This document shows positions 1-9,200 of a stretch of DNA of 64,000 bases, piece by piece. The notes under the pieces were generated by a model, which worked only from the letters and a program-made list of their open reading frames with translations, did no database searches and had not been told where the DNA came from. Both the position numbers and the translations under genes were made by a program. The stretch comes from G963667425 sp963667425 [NCBI: bacterium] (lineage in GTDB: Bacteria > UBP6 > UBA1177), in NCBI GenBank assembly GCA_963667425.1, contig OY763407.1, positions 2,418,001 through 2,482,000 of the forward strand. The letters are read 5' to 3'. The stretch's first letter is position 1; every line of letters begins with the position of its first letter.

Positions 1-772
1 TGTTGTTTGCAAAAACAGGAACAGCTGTTACACACTGTTTGAAAGCTGTTTTGCCATCACCTGTTGTGTAGTCAGACCATAATTTAATAACAGATGTCTG
101 CTGTGCAAAATCAACTGAACCACCAAGACCACCAGCTTCTGTGCTAGCAGCAATAGCTTGTATATTCTGAGAAAGCATAATTACCTGTGTTGCCATTGAA
201 TAGTAGTTTCCACTTGGGTCAGACATTGTTACTAAAACAACTCCAGGAGCGGTTGAACCATCTGTTAAAGAAAGACTTGTTGCTATTGCATAGCTTCCTG
301 CACTTGCGAAAGTTTTGTCTGTGTTGTTTGCAAGCTTTCCAATTACTGTTGAAGGAGTTGTTAAACCTGAAATTTGAGATGAACTTGCGAATATCTGGGT
401 AGAAACATTAAAACCAAAGTATGATTCCCATCCTTCTCCAGCAACTACTTTTGCATCGTCATTGAAGCATACACAAACTTCATGATTTCTGCCTGCCCAT
501 GCAAAACCTTCATTGCAGGCACATTCAGCAATGTCTTCACCAGTTGAATCCTGAACAACTTCACAAGTTCCATTGCCTGAACAGGTAACATCTTTACAAA
601 GATCTGGATCGTTGTCAGTAGGTGGAACGTCGTTATCAGCAGGAGGATTCTGATCTGCGTCTGTAGTTTCATTGTCATTTACAGGATCATCTTTTTTGTC
701 ATCATCACATGCTACGAAAGTGAATGATAAAAGCGCTAAAAGCGCAAGAAGAAACATAAATCTCTTCGTCAT
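1..772 (-). CDS. Partial EGF-like lipoprotein (C-terminus off the left edge)
   Basis: The reading frame is open from an ATG at 772 to the window edge, so only the first 257 residues are visible. It begins with a lipoprotein signal peptide whose lipobox ends FTFVAC (Cys22), followed by an Asp-rich tether (CDDDKKDD, then many D/N/P residues). Residues about 50-88 form a Cys-rich EGF-like unit (CKDVTCSGNGTC, later ECACNEGF). The rest is Ser/Thr-rich and resembles no domain I recognise. A purine-rich ribosome site (AGAGGTAAAGAGAA) sits just before the ATG and a good promoter lies 65 bp upstream. It is probably an envelope or surface protein of unknown function. Gene reality is high confidence; function is unknown. 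Confidence 0.85.
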   Translation of the reverse strand, partial: MTKRFMFLLALLALLSFTFVACDDDKKDDPVNDNETTDADQNPPADNDVPPTDNDPDLCKDVTCSGNGTCEVVQDSTGEDIAECACNEGFAWAGRNHEVCVCFNDDAKVVAGEGWESYFGFNVSTQIFASSSQISGLTTPSTVIGKLANNTDKTFASAGSYAIATSLSLTDGSTAPGVVLVTMSDPSGNYYSMATQVIMLSQNIQAIAASTEAGGLGGSVDFAQQTSVIKLWSDYTTGDGKTAFKQCVTAVPVFANN

Positions 773-836
773 TTCTCTTTACCTCTTTAAAAAAATTAAC
801 CAAAAAGTCAGCCAAAAAATACAATATTTCGGTGCA

Positions 837-864
837 ATAATAAGGGAAAGTAGTTTTTTGTCAA
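837..864 (-). promoter_or_regulatory. Sigma70-type promoter of the EGF-like lipoprotein gene
   Basis: On the minus strand TTGACA (859-864) and TATTAT (837-842) are separated by 16 bp, 65 bp before the ATG at 772. Both hexamers are near consensus. The rest of the 773-1075 spacer is A/T-rich; besides this promoter and the divergent tRNA promoter I see nothing else in it. Confidence 0.75.
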
Positions 865-1011
865 GTGAAAATTAAAAAAATGGATAAATTCTGTTAAAAA
901 ATAAATAACAAATTTCATGATGTAGGATTTAAGTATCCGTTCTTTTGTTTCTATATTAATTAATGTAAGTCTGAGTTTGTTGAAAAAAAAGCAAAAAAAA
1001 TAAAAAAAATG

Positions 1012-1039
1012 TTGACAGGACTAAAAGTTTAAGTACATT
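1012..1039 (+). promoter_or_regulatory. Promoter of the tRNA-tuf operon
   Basis: TTGACA at 1012-1017 and TACATT at 1034-1039 are separated by 16 bp, ending 36 bp before the first tRNA. A run of A tracts lies directly upstream of the -35, resembling an UP element, which would suit a strongly expressed tRNA and tuf transcript. Confidence 0.75.
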
Positions 1040-1075
1040 GTTTTCTGCTTTCGGGTGTTTGAAATTTGACTAGGT

Positions 1076-1151
1076 GCTGGAATAGCTCAATTGGCAGAGC
1101 CGCCGACTTGTAATCGGCAGGTTGCGGGTTCGAGTCCCATTTCCAGCTCCA
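1076..1151 (+). tRNA. tRNA-Thr (anticodon TGT)
   Basis: A full cloverleaf is visible: acceptor GCTGGAA pairs with TTCCAGC, the anticodon stem GCCGA/TCGGC encloses CTTGTAA, and the anticodon at 1109-1111 is TGT. The T arm reads GGTTCGAGTCC and the 3' CCA is encoded. It is the first of four tRNAs ahead of tuf, the same order (Thr, Tyr, Gly, Thr) as in the E. coli tufB operon. Confidence 0.97.
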
Positions 1152-1154
1152 TCT

Positions 1155-1239
<85 letters not shown>

Positions 1240-1270
1240 TCTTTTTTTAGGTGGGTTTTATTTCATTGGT

Positions 1271-1347
1271 GCGGGAATAGCTCAGCTGGCTAGAGCATTA
1301 GCCTTCCAAGCTAAGGGTCGCGGGTTCGAATCCCGTTTCCCGCTCCA
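1271..1347 (+). tRNA. tRNA-Gly (anticodon TCC)
   Basis: Acceptor GCGGGAA pairs with TTCCCGC, the anticodon stem TTAGC/GCTAA encloses CTTCCAA, and the anticodon TCC is at 1305-1307. CCA is encoded. Third tRNA of the tuf operon. Confidence 0.97.
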
Positions 1348-1363
1348 ATTTTTTTTTTTATGG

Positions 1364-1440
1364 GCCCGCGTAGCTCAGTCGGTTAGAGTGCATCCTTGGT
1401 AAGGATGAGGTCATCAGTTCGATTCTGATCGTGGGCTCCA
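1364..1440 (+). tRNA. tRNA-Thr (anticodon GGT)
   Basis: Acceptor GCCCGCG pairs with CGTGGGC (one G-T pair), the anticodon stem CATCC/GGATG encloses TTGGTAA, and the anticodon GGT is at 1398-1400. CCA is encoded. Last tRNA before tuf; 62 nt separate it from the tuf start. Confidence 0.97.
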
Positions 1441-1502
1441 CCGGGGCGCTGGTGTTTTCGATTGCTTATTAAAAATAGGTTTTTTTTAAGGAGAGCAAAA
1501 AA

Positions 1503-2696
1503 ATGGCTAAGGCAAAGTTTGACAGGTCCAAACCACATGTTAACATTGGAACGATAGGACACGTAGATCACGGTAAGACAACACTTACAGCAGCTATAAC
1601 CAAGACTCTTGCATCAAAAGGTCTTTCAGAGTACGTAAGCTTTGACAACATAGACAAGGCTCCGGAAGAAAGAGAAAGAGGAATCACAATAGCAACGGCA
1701 CACGTTGAATATCAGACAGCAACCAGACATTATGCACACGTTGACTGTCCTGGTCACGCTGACTACGTAAAGAACATGATCACCGGAGCTGCCCAGATGG
1801 ACGGAGCAATCCTTGTTGTATCAGCAGCAGACGGTCCTATGCCACAGACAAGAGAGCACATCCTTCTTTCAAGACAGGTTGGTGTTCCTTATATAGTAGT
1901 ATTTCTTAATAAAGTTGATCAGGTTGATGACGAAGAACTTCTTGACCTTGTTGAGATGGAAATCAGAGAGCTTCTTGATCAGTATGAATTTCCTGGCGAC
2001 GATACACCAATAGTAAGAGGATCAGCGCTTAATGCACTTAATTCAGATGATCCTGAATCACCTGAAGTACAGTGTATATATGATCTCATGGATGCAGTAG
2101 ACAGCTATATTCCGGAGCCGGAAAGAAGTGTTGACAAACCATTCCTTATGCCGATAGAAGATGTTTTCACAATATCAGGAAGAGGAACAGTTGTTACAGG
2201 AAGAATAGAAAGAGGAATAGTTAGAGTAGGCGAAAAAGTACAGATAGTAGGAATTACCGAAACCAAAGAAACTACATGTACAGGCGTTGAAATGTTCAGA
2301 AAGCTTCTTGATGAAGGCCAGGCAGGCGACAACGTAGGATGTCTGTTAAGAGGAATCAAGAAGGAAGAAGTTGAAAGAGGTCAGGTACTTGCTAAACCGG
2401 GATCGATTACTCCTCATACGAAGTTTGAGGGAGAGGTTTACGTACTTACTAAAGATGAAGGTGGAAGACATACACCGTTCTTTACAGGATACAGACCACA
2501 GTTCTTCTTCAGAACAACAGACGTTACAGGAGTTCTTAATCTTCCTGAAGATGTAAAGATGGTAATGCCGGGCGATAACGTAACAATAACAGTTGAGCTT
2601 ATATCTCCTATCGCTATGGAAGAAGGACTTAGATTTGCTATCAGAGAAGGTGGCAGAACAGTAGGTTCAGGTGTTGTTTCTAAAATTGTTGGATAA
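1503..2696 (+). CDS. tuf: Translation elongation factor EF-Tu
   Basis: This GTPase delivers aminoacyl-tRNA to the ribosomal A site. The 397-residue product has the usual length. The P-loop GHVDHGKT is at residues 19-26, the switch II DCPGH and the NKVD guanine-specificity motif follow, and domains 2 and 3 are complete ([20 protein letters not shown]). A ribosome site AAGGAG (1488-1493) lies 9 nt before the ATG. It sits after four tRNA genes and before rpmG, the position of tufB in proteobacteria, so tRNAs and EF-Tu probably come from one precursor RNA. Identification is certain; whether a second tuf copy exists elsewhere cannot be seen. Confidence 0.99.
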   Translation: MAKAKFDRSKPHVNIGTIGHVDHGKTTLTAAITKTLASKGLSEYVSFDNIDKAPEERERGITIATAHVEYQTATRHYAHVDCPGHADYVKNMITGAAQMDGAILVVSAADGPMPQTREHILLSRQVGVPYIVVFLNKVDQVDDEELLDLVEMEIRELLDQYEFPGDDTPIVRGSALNALNSDDPESPEVQCIYDLMDAVDSYIPEPERSVDKPFLMPIEDVFTISGRGTVVTGRIERGIVRVGEKVQIVGITETKETTCTGVEMFRKLLDEGQAGDNVGCLLRGIKKEEVERGQVLAKPGSITPHTKFEGEVYVLTKDEGGRHTPFFTGYRPQFFFRTTDVTGVLNLPEDVKMVMPGDNVTITVELISPIAMEEGLRFAIREGGRTVGSGVVSKIVG

Positions 2697-2707
2697 GGTG
2701 GAATATT

Positions 2708-2884
2708 ATGGCTTCTAAAAAGAAAGCTGGTGCTAGAATGAAAATCTCTCTTGTTTGTCCTGAGTGTAAGAGAAAAAATTACACAACTATGAAAAACAGG
2801 AAGAACACTGTGGAGAAATTGGCTCTTAAAAAATACTGCCCTTCATGCAGAAAGCATACGGAACATAAGGAAAGTAAGATTTAG
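2708..2884 (+). CDS. rpmG: Ribosomal protein L33
   Basis: A 58-residue basic protein of the large subunit, beginning [17 protein letters not shown]. Cysteines at 17, 20, 44 and 47 form two CxxC pairs (CPEC and CPSC), so this is the zinc-binding (C+) form of L33. It starts 11 nt after the tuf stop and is followed by tRNA-Trp, the same neighbours as in many proteobacteria. The call rests on sequence, length and context. Confidence 0.95.
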   Translation: MASKKKAGARMKISLVCPECKRKNYTTMKNRKNTVEKLALKKYCPSCRKHTEHKESKI

Positions 2885-2902
2885 TAGAGTCGAGATGTGG
2901 GT

Positions 2903-2978
2903 AGGTCAGTAGTTCAATTGGTAGAGCACCGGTCTCCAAAACCGGGTGTTGGGGGTTCGAGTCCCTCCTGGCCTGCCA
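2903..2978 (+). tRNA. tRNA-Trp (anticodon CCA)
   Basis: Acceptor AGGTCAG pairs with CTGGCCT (one T-G pair), the anticodon stem CCGGT/ACCGG encloses CTCCAAA, and the anticodon CCA is at 2936-2938. The 3' CCA is encoded. It lies between rpmG and secE, so the processed transcript carries both proteins and tRNAs. Confidence 0.97.
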
Positions 2979-3000
2979 TTTTTTTTGAGAGAGGAAAAAG

Positions 3001-3393
3001 ATGAGAAATGTAAAAGCAGTTTCTGGTATCTATTTTGGTTTTTTTGTAATTTTACTTTATTTTGGAACCAAAATTACCGATGCTGTTCTTGGCTTGAGAT
3101 TTATAGATCTCGCTGATTATCATTTGTTTTCGGCAATCCCTGTAGATGTTTTGGGTGGTTTGGTTTTTGCTTCCGCACTTACTTTTTACTTTGTTAAAGG
3201 TAGAAAGGGTTGGTATCGTTCAGAGTTGGACAATGTGTGGGATGAACTTGTAAAGGTCGTATGGCCTACAAAGGAAGAGACAAAAATAACAACTATTTCA
3301 GTTCTGGTTTTTGTTGGAATTTCAATGCTTGTTCTTTTTCTGCTTGATACTTTTTGGGGAATTGTGCCATCAGTATTTAAAGGGATTTTCTAA
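3001..3393 (+). CDS. secE: Preprotein translocase subunit SecE
   Basis: Small membrane subunit that clamps SecY in the SecYEG protein channel. The 130-residue product has the long, three-helix E. coli-like form rather than the short one-helix form: hydrophobic segments at about 7-26 and 43-62, then the conserved amphipathic motif (ELVKVVWPTKEET) and the last helix at about 98-120. A GAGAGG ribosome site precedes the ATG. Its stop codon shares one base with the nusG start, so the two are translationally coupled, as usual for secE-nusG. Confidence 0.96.
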   Translation: MRNVKAVSGIYFGFFVILLYFGTKITDAVLGLRFIDLADYHLFSAIPVDVLGGLVFASALTFYFVKGRKGWYRSELDNVWDELVKVVWPTKEETKITTISVLVFVGISMLVLFLLDTFWGIVPSVFKGIF

Positions 3394-3959
3394 TGAAGTG
3401 GTATGCGATTCACACACAATCGGGATATGAGAATAAGCTGAAAGAAGCTATCGAAACCTTAGTGGCTTCAAAAGGAATGGAAAGCTGTTTTGGTGAAATA
3501 ATTATCCCTGAAGTGGAGATTGAAGAAATAAAGGACGGTAAGAAAAAGATGGTCAGGAGAAATGTTTATCCTGGCTATATTTTTATTCAGATGGAGTATA
3601 CTGAGGAATCCTGGTTTCTTATAAAAAACGTGGCTTTTATGAGAAAGCCTGCTTTTGTTGGTGAGAGAAAGAGGTTTTCCAGTAAAAAAGCTCAGGAAGT
3701 TGAGCCAACTCCAGTTACTCTTTCAGAAATTATGCGTGTAAAAAAAATGATGGAAGACGGTGAAGTCAAGTCTTCTTCAGATGTAATCTTTGAAAAAGGT
3801 GAAATGGTTCTTATTAAAGATGGAGCATTCGCTGGTTTTAAAGCTGTTGTAGATGAGGTAAAGGATGGAAAGGATAAACTTGAAGTCCTTGTAAATATAT
3901 TTGGGCGTTCTACACCCGTGGAACTCAGCTTTTCTCAGGTTGAAAAAGTTGAGGAATAG
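3393..3959 (+). CDS. nusG: Transcription elongation/antitermination factor NusG
   Basis: NusG binds RNA polymerase and links it to Rho or the ribosome. The 188-residue product begins KWYAIHTQSGYENKLKEAI, the typical NGN domain start, has the NVYPGYIFIQM core, and ends with a KOW domain (about 130-188) containing FGRSTPVELSFSQVEK. Length and order are normal. It overlaps secE by one base (TAATG) and precedes rplK by 20 nt. Confidence 0.98.
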   Translation: MKWYAIHTQSGYENKLKEAIETLVASKGMESCFGEIIIPEVEIEEIKDGKKKMVRRNVYPGYIFIQMEYTEESWFLIKNVAFMRKPAFVGERKRFSSKKAQEVEPTPVTLSEIMRVKKMMEDGEVKSSSDVIFEKGEMVLIKDGAFAGFKAVVDEVKDGKDKLEVLVNIFGRSTPVELSFSQVEKVEE

Positions 3960-3979
3960 TGTAAAAAAGGAGGCTTATT

Positions 3980-4402
3980 ATGGCAAAAAAAGTTATTGCT
4001 ACAGTTAAGTTGCAGGTTCCTGCAGCTAAAGCCAATCCTGCCCCTCCTATTGGTCCGGCGCTTGGACAGCACGGTGTTAATATTATGGAATTCTGTAAAA
4101 CTTTCAATGCAAGAACTCAGGAACAGGCAGGTTATATAATACCTGTTCTTCTTACAGTTTATGCTGATAGAAGTTTTTCTTTCATAACAAAGACACCTCC
4201 TGCTTCACAGCTCTTACTTAAGGCCATAAATAAGGAGAGTGGATCCGGGGAGCCTAACAAGGTTAAAGTTGGTAAACTTACTTGGGAACAAGTTGAAGAG
4301 ATCGCAAAAGTTAAGCTTGAAGATCTTAATACTACCGACCTTGAGGCTGCTAAGAGGATTATTGCAGGAACAGCTAGAAGTATGGGAATTAACGTTAAGT
4401 AA
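3980..4402 (+). CDS. rplK: Ribosomal protein L11
   Basis: L11 forms the GTPase-associated centre with 23S rRNA. The 140-residue protein has the Pro-rich N-terminal motif [20 protein letters not shown] and the C-terminal rRNA-binding half ending [13 protein letters not shown] strong AAGGAGG site precedes the ATG. Only 20 nt separate it from nusG, leaving no room for the L1-binding leader that controls rplKA in E. coli, so feedback must act elsewhere if at all (inference). Confidence 0.98.
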   Translation: MAKKVIATVKLQVPAAKANPAPPIGPALGQHGVNIMEFCKTFNARTQEQAGYIIPVLLTVYADRSFSFITKTPPASQLLLKAINKESGSGEPNKVKVGKLTWEQVEEIAKVKLEDLNTTDLEAAKRIIAGTARSMGINVK

Positions 4403-4419
4403 ACAATGGAGAGTATTCA

Positions 4420-5118
4420 ATGAAAAGAGGAAAAAGACTTGTTGATGCATACAAGGGCTTCAATAAGGTAGAGAAACACTCTTTTGAAGAAGCTGTTTCC
4501 ATAATTACTTCTGCTGCCAGCAAAAAATTCGACGAGTCTGTTGATATGGCTTTCAATTTAGGCGTTGATCCAAAGAAATCTGACCAGATGGTTAGAGGCG
4601 CATGTGTTTTTCCACACGGCGTTGGCAAACAGGTTAGAGTTCTTGCGATCGTTTCTCCTGATAAAGTTGAAGAGGCTAAAGCAGCTGGTGCTGAATTTGT
4701 CGGTGGTGATGAGTATATCGATAAAATCCAGAATGAATCCTGGGTTGATTTCGATAAAATGGTTACAACTCCTTCAATGATGGGAAAAGTTGGTAAACTT
4801 GGTAAGGTTCTCGGAAGAAGAGGTCTTATGCCAAACCCTAAACTTGGAACAGTTTCTAACGACATCGCTGCTGCGATAAAGCTTGTTAAAGCTGGGCGAG
4901 TTGAATTTAGAGTTAACAAAGCCGGTGTTCTTTCCTGTACAATAGGAAAGGTCAGTTTCGGTAAAGAAAAACTCTATGATAATGCAAAAGAGCTTGTAAA
5001 ACTTATCGTAAAGATGAAACCATCTACATCAAAGGGAACATATATTAAGAAGCTTTCAGTTTCTTCTACAATGGGTCCTGGTGTAAGACTGGATGAGCTT
5101 GAACTTACGAATGAATAA
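4420..5118 (+). CDS. rplA: Ribosomal protein L1
   Basis: L1 forms the mobile stalk near the ribosomal E site. The 232-residue product contains the signature GRRGLMPNPKLGTVSNDI and the conserved ending PSTSKGTYIKKLSVSSTMGP. Length is normal. It follows rplK by 17 nt and is followed by a 116-nt leader before rplJ. Confidence 0.98.
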   Translation: MKRGKRLVDAYKGFNKVEKHSFEEAVSIITSAASKKFDESVDMAFNLGVDPKKSDQMVRGACVFPHGVGKQVRVLAIVSPDKVEEAKAAGAEFVGGDEYIDKIQNESWVDFDKMVTTPSMMGKVGKLGKVLGRRGLMPNPKLGTVSNDIAAAIKLVKAGRVEFRVNKAGVLSCTIGKVSFGKEKLYDNAKELVKLIVKMKPSTSKGTYIKKLSVSSTMGPGVRLDELELTNE

Positions 5119-5234
5119 CTGAAACATAGCTGGGTCAGAGACGGTTGGGTGTACAATAGGTTTTGTGCTTAATTTCCCGCCTGAGATCTTTTTCTCCTGT
5201 CTTCAAAATCCAGCAAACAGAAAGGATGGTAGTA
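5119..5234 (+). promoter_or_regulatory. Probable L10 leader of rplJL-rpoBC
   Basis: The 116-nt gap between rplA and rplJ is the longest inside the ribosomal protein cluster. In most bacteria this spot folds into the leader bound by the L10-(L12)n complex, which then blocks rplJ translation. The span is G/C-richer than its surroundings (GGGTCAGAGACGG, TTTCCCGCC) and can fold, but I did not compute a structure, so the call rests mainly on position and length. Confidence 0.5.
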
Positions 5235-5759
5235 ATGGAAAAATCGAAAAAATCGACAGTTGTTGCCGAGCTTAAGGACAGCTTAAACAAGGCTACATCT
5301 TGCGTGGCACTCGATTTTGAGCGTGTACCAATGTCTACTTTCACTCCTTTTAGAAAAGATTGTGCCAATGAAAATGTTAAAATGGTTGTTGTCAAGAATT
5401 CTCTTGCCAAAATAGCAGCCAAAAACACTCCTTTTGAGGGAGTGGCACCTCTTTTAAAGGGAATGACCTGCCTCGTACTTACTATGGGCGCAGATCAGGT
5501 TGCCGGAGCAAAGGTTGTGAAAAAATTCGCCAAAGTTGACAAGAATATTATTGTCAAAGGCGGAATGATTGATGGTGCATTGCTTAATGTTGCTCAGGTA
5601 GAAGCACTTGCAGATCTTCCAAGTAAAGAAGAACTTCAGGCTAAACTACTTGCAACAATGCTTGCTGTGCCGCAGAATTTTGTCAGGTTGCTTAATGCAG
5701 TTCCACAGAATTTCGTGCAATTGCTTAATGCTTACAAAGGTAAATTGGAAGAAGCTTAA
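5235..5759 (+). CDS. rplJ: Ribosomal protein L10
   Basis: L10 is the base of the ribosomal stalk and holds L7/L12 dimers. Two in-frame ATGs lie close together; the one at 5235 is chosen because AAAGGA at 5221-5226 is 8 nt upstream, whereas the ATG at 5226 touches that site. The product is 174 residues. The N-terminal rRNA-binding domain (VKNSLAKIAAKNT) is clear. The C-terminal helix carries a near-perfect 11-residue tandem repeat (AVPQNFVRLLN, AVPQNFVQLLN) encoded at 5664-5729, each probably binding one L7/L12 dimer. Confidence 0.96.
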   Translation: MEKSKKSTVVAELKDSLNKATSCVALDFERVPMSTFTPFRKDCANENVKMVVVKNSLAKIAAKNTPFEGVAPLLKGMTCLVLTMGADQVAGAKVVKKFAKVDKNIIVKGGMIDGALLNVAQVEALADLPSKEELQAKLLATMLAVPQNFVRLLNAVPQNFVQLLNAYKGKLEEA

Positions 5760-5785
5760 TTTTTTATTTTTGAAGGAGAAATGTT

Positions 5786-6157
5786 ATGTCTATTACAAAA
5801 CAGGAAGTTAAAGATTTTATAAAGAATATGACCGTTATTGATCTTTCCGAACTTATAAAAGAACTTGAGGAAGAACTTGGTGTAAGTGCTGCAGCTCCTG
5901 TTGCTGCTGCTGCTGCTGCTGCTCCTGCTGCTGCTGCTGAAGAACAGACTGAATTTACAGTAATTCTTAAGGCTGCTGGAGACAAAAAACTCAACGTTAT
6001 TAAAGAGATCAGAGCTATAACAGGTCTTGGTCTTAAAGAAGCAAAAGATCTCGTTGACGGTGCACCTAAAACTGTAAAAGAGGGTGTTTCTAAAGACGAA
6101 GCTGCTCAGCTTAAAGCTAAACTTGAAGAAGCAGGTGCAGAAGTAGAAGTTAAGTAA
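5786..6157 (+). CDS. rplL: Ribosomal protein L7/L12
   Basis: Stalk protein that recruits translation GTPases. The 123-residue product has the dimerising N-terminus, an extremely Ala-rich hinge (about residues 35-53, a GCT/GCA codon run) and the canonical C-terminal domain ([20 protein letters not shown], then [20 protein letters not shown]). It follows rplJ by 26 nt with an AAGGAG site. The attenuator hairpin after it likely sets the ratio of L7/L12 to RNA polymerase mRNA. Confidence 0.98.
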   Translation: MSITKQEVKDFIKNMTVIDLSELIKELEEELGVSAAAPVAAAAAAAPAAAAEEQTEFTVILKAAGDKKLNVIKEIRAITGLGLKEAKDLVDGAPKTVKEGVSKDEAAQLKAKLEEAGAEVEVK

Positions 6158-6197
6158 GTATTTGAAAATATTGAATATTTACATTTACAGATATCCA

Positions 6198-6238
6198 CGG
6201 AATAAAGGCAGTCTTGGACTGCCTTGTTTCCGTTTTTT
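6198..6238 (+). terminator. Attenuator hairpin between rplL and rpoB
   Basis: An 8-bp stem AGGCAGTC/GACTGCCT with a TTG loop (6206-6224) is extended by CGGAA/TTCCG (6198-6202 with 6228-6232) across a 3-nt internal loop and followed by six T. It lies inside the cluster with no other promoter evident before rpoB, so it should terminate only part of the transcripts, like the rplL-rpoB attenuator of E. coli. Confidence 0.85.
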
Positions 6239-6297
6239 CTGTATTTAGGATTTTTAAGGTTGCTGGACAATAAATTACCAGATTTTTAGGAGCGGAA

Positions 6298-9200
6298 ATG
6301 GGACTTTTAGGGCAGAGAAATTTCAGAGCCAGAAAATGGTTCGGTAAGGTTGCAAAAAAGATAGATAACATTCCCGATCTGCTTGAAGTGCAGAAAGCTT
6401 CATTTGCGGAATTTCTTCAGAATGATGTTCCTCCAAGTGAGAGGGACAATAAGAAAGGATTACAGAATGCTTTTGAATCTGTTTTTCCTGTGGTTAGTTT
6501 CAATAATGCGGTAGAGCTTTCTTTTTCAGGTTATGTTCTTGGAGAACCACAGTATGATGTACAGGAGTGCAAACTTAGGGGCGCTACTTTTTCGCTTCCT
6601 ATAAAAATAAGAGTCGCTCTTGCATCTCATGAAGTTGATGATAATGGAGACAGAAAGACTCTTAAGGATATCAAGGAACAGGAAATATATTTCGGTGATA
6701 TCCCATGTATGACAGAATATGGTACTTTTGTTATTAATGGTACTGAAAGAGTCGTAGTCAACCAGCTTCACAGATCTCCAGGTACCTTCTTTGATCGTGA
6801 TAAAACAAAATCTACAGGTGTTGCCTCTGATGTGTATATGTCAAGACTTATACCATATCATGGTTCATGGCTGGATTTTGAATTTGACTCAAAAGGTATT
6901 TTGTATGTAAAAATTGACAGGAAAAAGAAATTTCCTGCAACAGTTTTTCTTAAAGCCTGGGGTTATACAAAACAGGAGATCATTAATAGCTTTTATTTTC
7001 CTGAAACTCTTTCCTATAAGGAAGGTGTTTTTGTTAAAAATATAAATTTTGAAGACAAAACCCTGCTTGAACAACTTTCTCCGTCAACTATTTATGATGC
7101 TGAGGGAAAGATTCTTGTTATGGAAGGGAAGAAATTTTCAAAAGGTAATTTGAAGAGACTTCAAACTGCTCAGGTTTCGGAGATGCCTTTAGATAAAGAT
7201 ACTGTTATTGGAAAAAGGTTCTTTTCTCCGTTAGTAGATCCTGCGACAGGAGATGTTCTTGCAGATGTTAACGATGAAATAACAGCTACTCTTATGGATG
7301 AAATAATTACAAGAAATATTCCATCATTTGAGACTATTTATATAAAGCCTATGGTTTATTCTCCTTACCTTTCAAAAACACTTGATGTGGATAAGGTAAA
7401 AACAAGGGATGAAGCACTTATAGAGATTTACAGAATAATGGTTCCGTCAAATCCTGTAAGTGTTGAAGTAGCTGAAAGTTATTTTGATTCACTTTTTTCA
7501 AATCCTGAGAACTATGATCTTAGCTCTGTAGGTCGTTTAAGAATGAATCATAAATTCGGCGAAGATGTAGATTTGGAAGAAAGACTTCTTCGTAAAGAAG
7601 ATGTTATGAATACAGCAATGTATTTGCTCAATCTTGCAGATGGAAGAGGAAACGTTGATGATATCGACCATCTTGGCAACAGAAGAGTAAGACTTGTTGG
7701 TGAGCTTCTTGAAGATACTTTTAAGACAGGTCTTTTAAGAATGGCTCACAGTATTCGTGAAAAGCTTACCGGTGCAGATATGGATGCGCTTACTCCTTAT
7801 GAAGTGGTTTCCTATAAGCAGGTTCAGGCCGTTATAAAAGAATTCTTTGCAGGTGGTCAGCTTTCACAGTTTATGGATCATACAAATGTTCTTTCAGAAA
7901 TGACCCATAAAAGAAGACTTTCAGCACTCGGACCTGGAGGTCTTGCAAGAGAACATGCAAGTTTTGAAGTAAGAGACGTTCACAGAACTCATTATGGCAG
8001 AATTTGTCCAGTTGAAACACCGGAAGGACCAAACGTTGGTCTTATTGTTTCTCTTACCACTTTTGCTCAGATAAACAATTTCGGATACCTTGAAACTCCT
8101 TATTATAAAGTTAGAGATGGAAAGATTCTTGACAAAGTTGTTTACCTTACAGCTATAGATGAAGAAAATCATATTGTTGTTCCTTCAACCGTTGAGCTTG
8201 ATGAGAACGGCTATATTGTTGAGGATGTTGTAAGTGCAAGATCCAAAGGAGATGTTACCAGAGTTTTAAGAGAAGATGTAACTCTTATGGACTATGCTCC
8301 AATTCAGCTGGTTTCTGTTTCTGCCGCACTTATTCCTTTCCTAGAACATGATGATGCAAACAGAGCTCTTATGGGTTCAAACATGCAGCGTCAGGCTGTT
8401 CCTCTGGTTAAGACACAAGCTCCTTTTGTCGGTACCGGTATGGAAAGATATGTCGCAAGAGACTCAGGTTATATGGTTCTTGCAAAAAGAGCCGGAACGG
8501 TTGTAAAAGTTGATGCCAACAGAATAGTTGTAAAAGTTGATTCTGATTCTTCTGATGGTGTTGATGTTGATATTTATAACCTTCTTAAATATTTGAGATC
8601 CAATCAGAATACCGCTATCAATCAGAAACCTGTTGTCAGTGTAGGTGATGTTGTAGATAAAGGCGATGTTCTTGCTGATGGTCCTGCAATGGACAGAGGC
8701 GAACTTGCTCTTGGTAAAAATGCTCTTATAGCATTTATGCCATGGAACGGTTACAACTATGAAGACTCTGTTCTTATAAACCAGAGACTTTTAAGAGAAG
8801 ATACTTATACATCAATTCATATTGAGCAGTTTGTCTGTGAATCAAGAGATACAAAAAGAGGACCTGAAGAAATTACGGCTGATATTCCTAATGCTTCAGA
8901 TGATATTCTTAGAAAACTTGATGAAAGCGGTATAATAAGAATAGGTTCCAGAGTAAAACCAGGCGATATCCTTGTAGGTAAGGTTACGCCTAAGAGTGAA
9001 ACAGTTCTTTCTCCTGAAGAAAAACTTTTAAGAGCTATATTCGGTGAGAAAGCAGGAGACGTAAAAGACAGCTCTCTTTATGTTTCTTCAGGTGTGGAAG
9101 GTGTTGTTATCGATACACGTATTTTTGCAAGAAAAGGCGTTAAGAAAGACGGCAGAATGAAAGAACAGGAAAAAGAGCAGCTTGATGCAATTGAAAGAAA

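Noticed and set aside
2105-2359. Antisense ORF within tuf
   Set aside because: A shadow of the codon pattern of tuf with no ribosome site or family resemblance; many similar antisense ORFs within rpoB, rpoC and mfd were dropped for the same reason.
5163-5234. Longer L10 start from TTG at 5163
   Set aside because: It would add 24 residues unlike L10, has no ribosome site, and the span fits the L10 leader.
5890-5941. GCT/GCA-rich microsatellite in rplL as a phase-variable tract
   Set aside because: It is a trinucleotide run in frame coding the normal Ala-rich hinge of L7/L12; length changes would not shift the frame.
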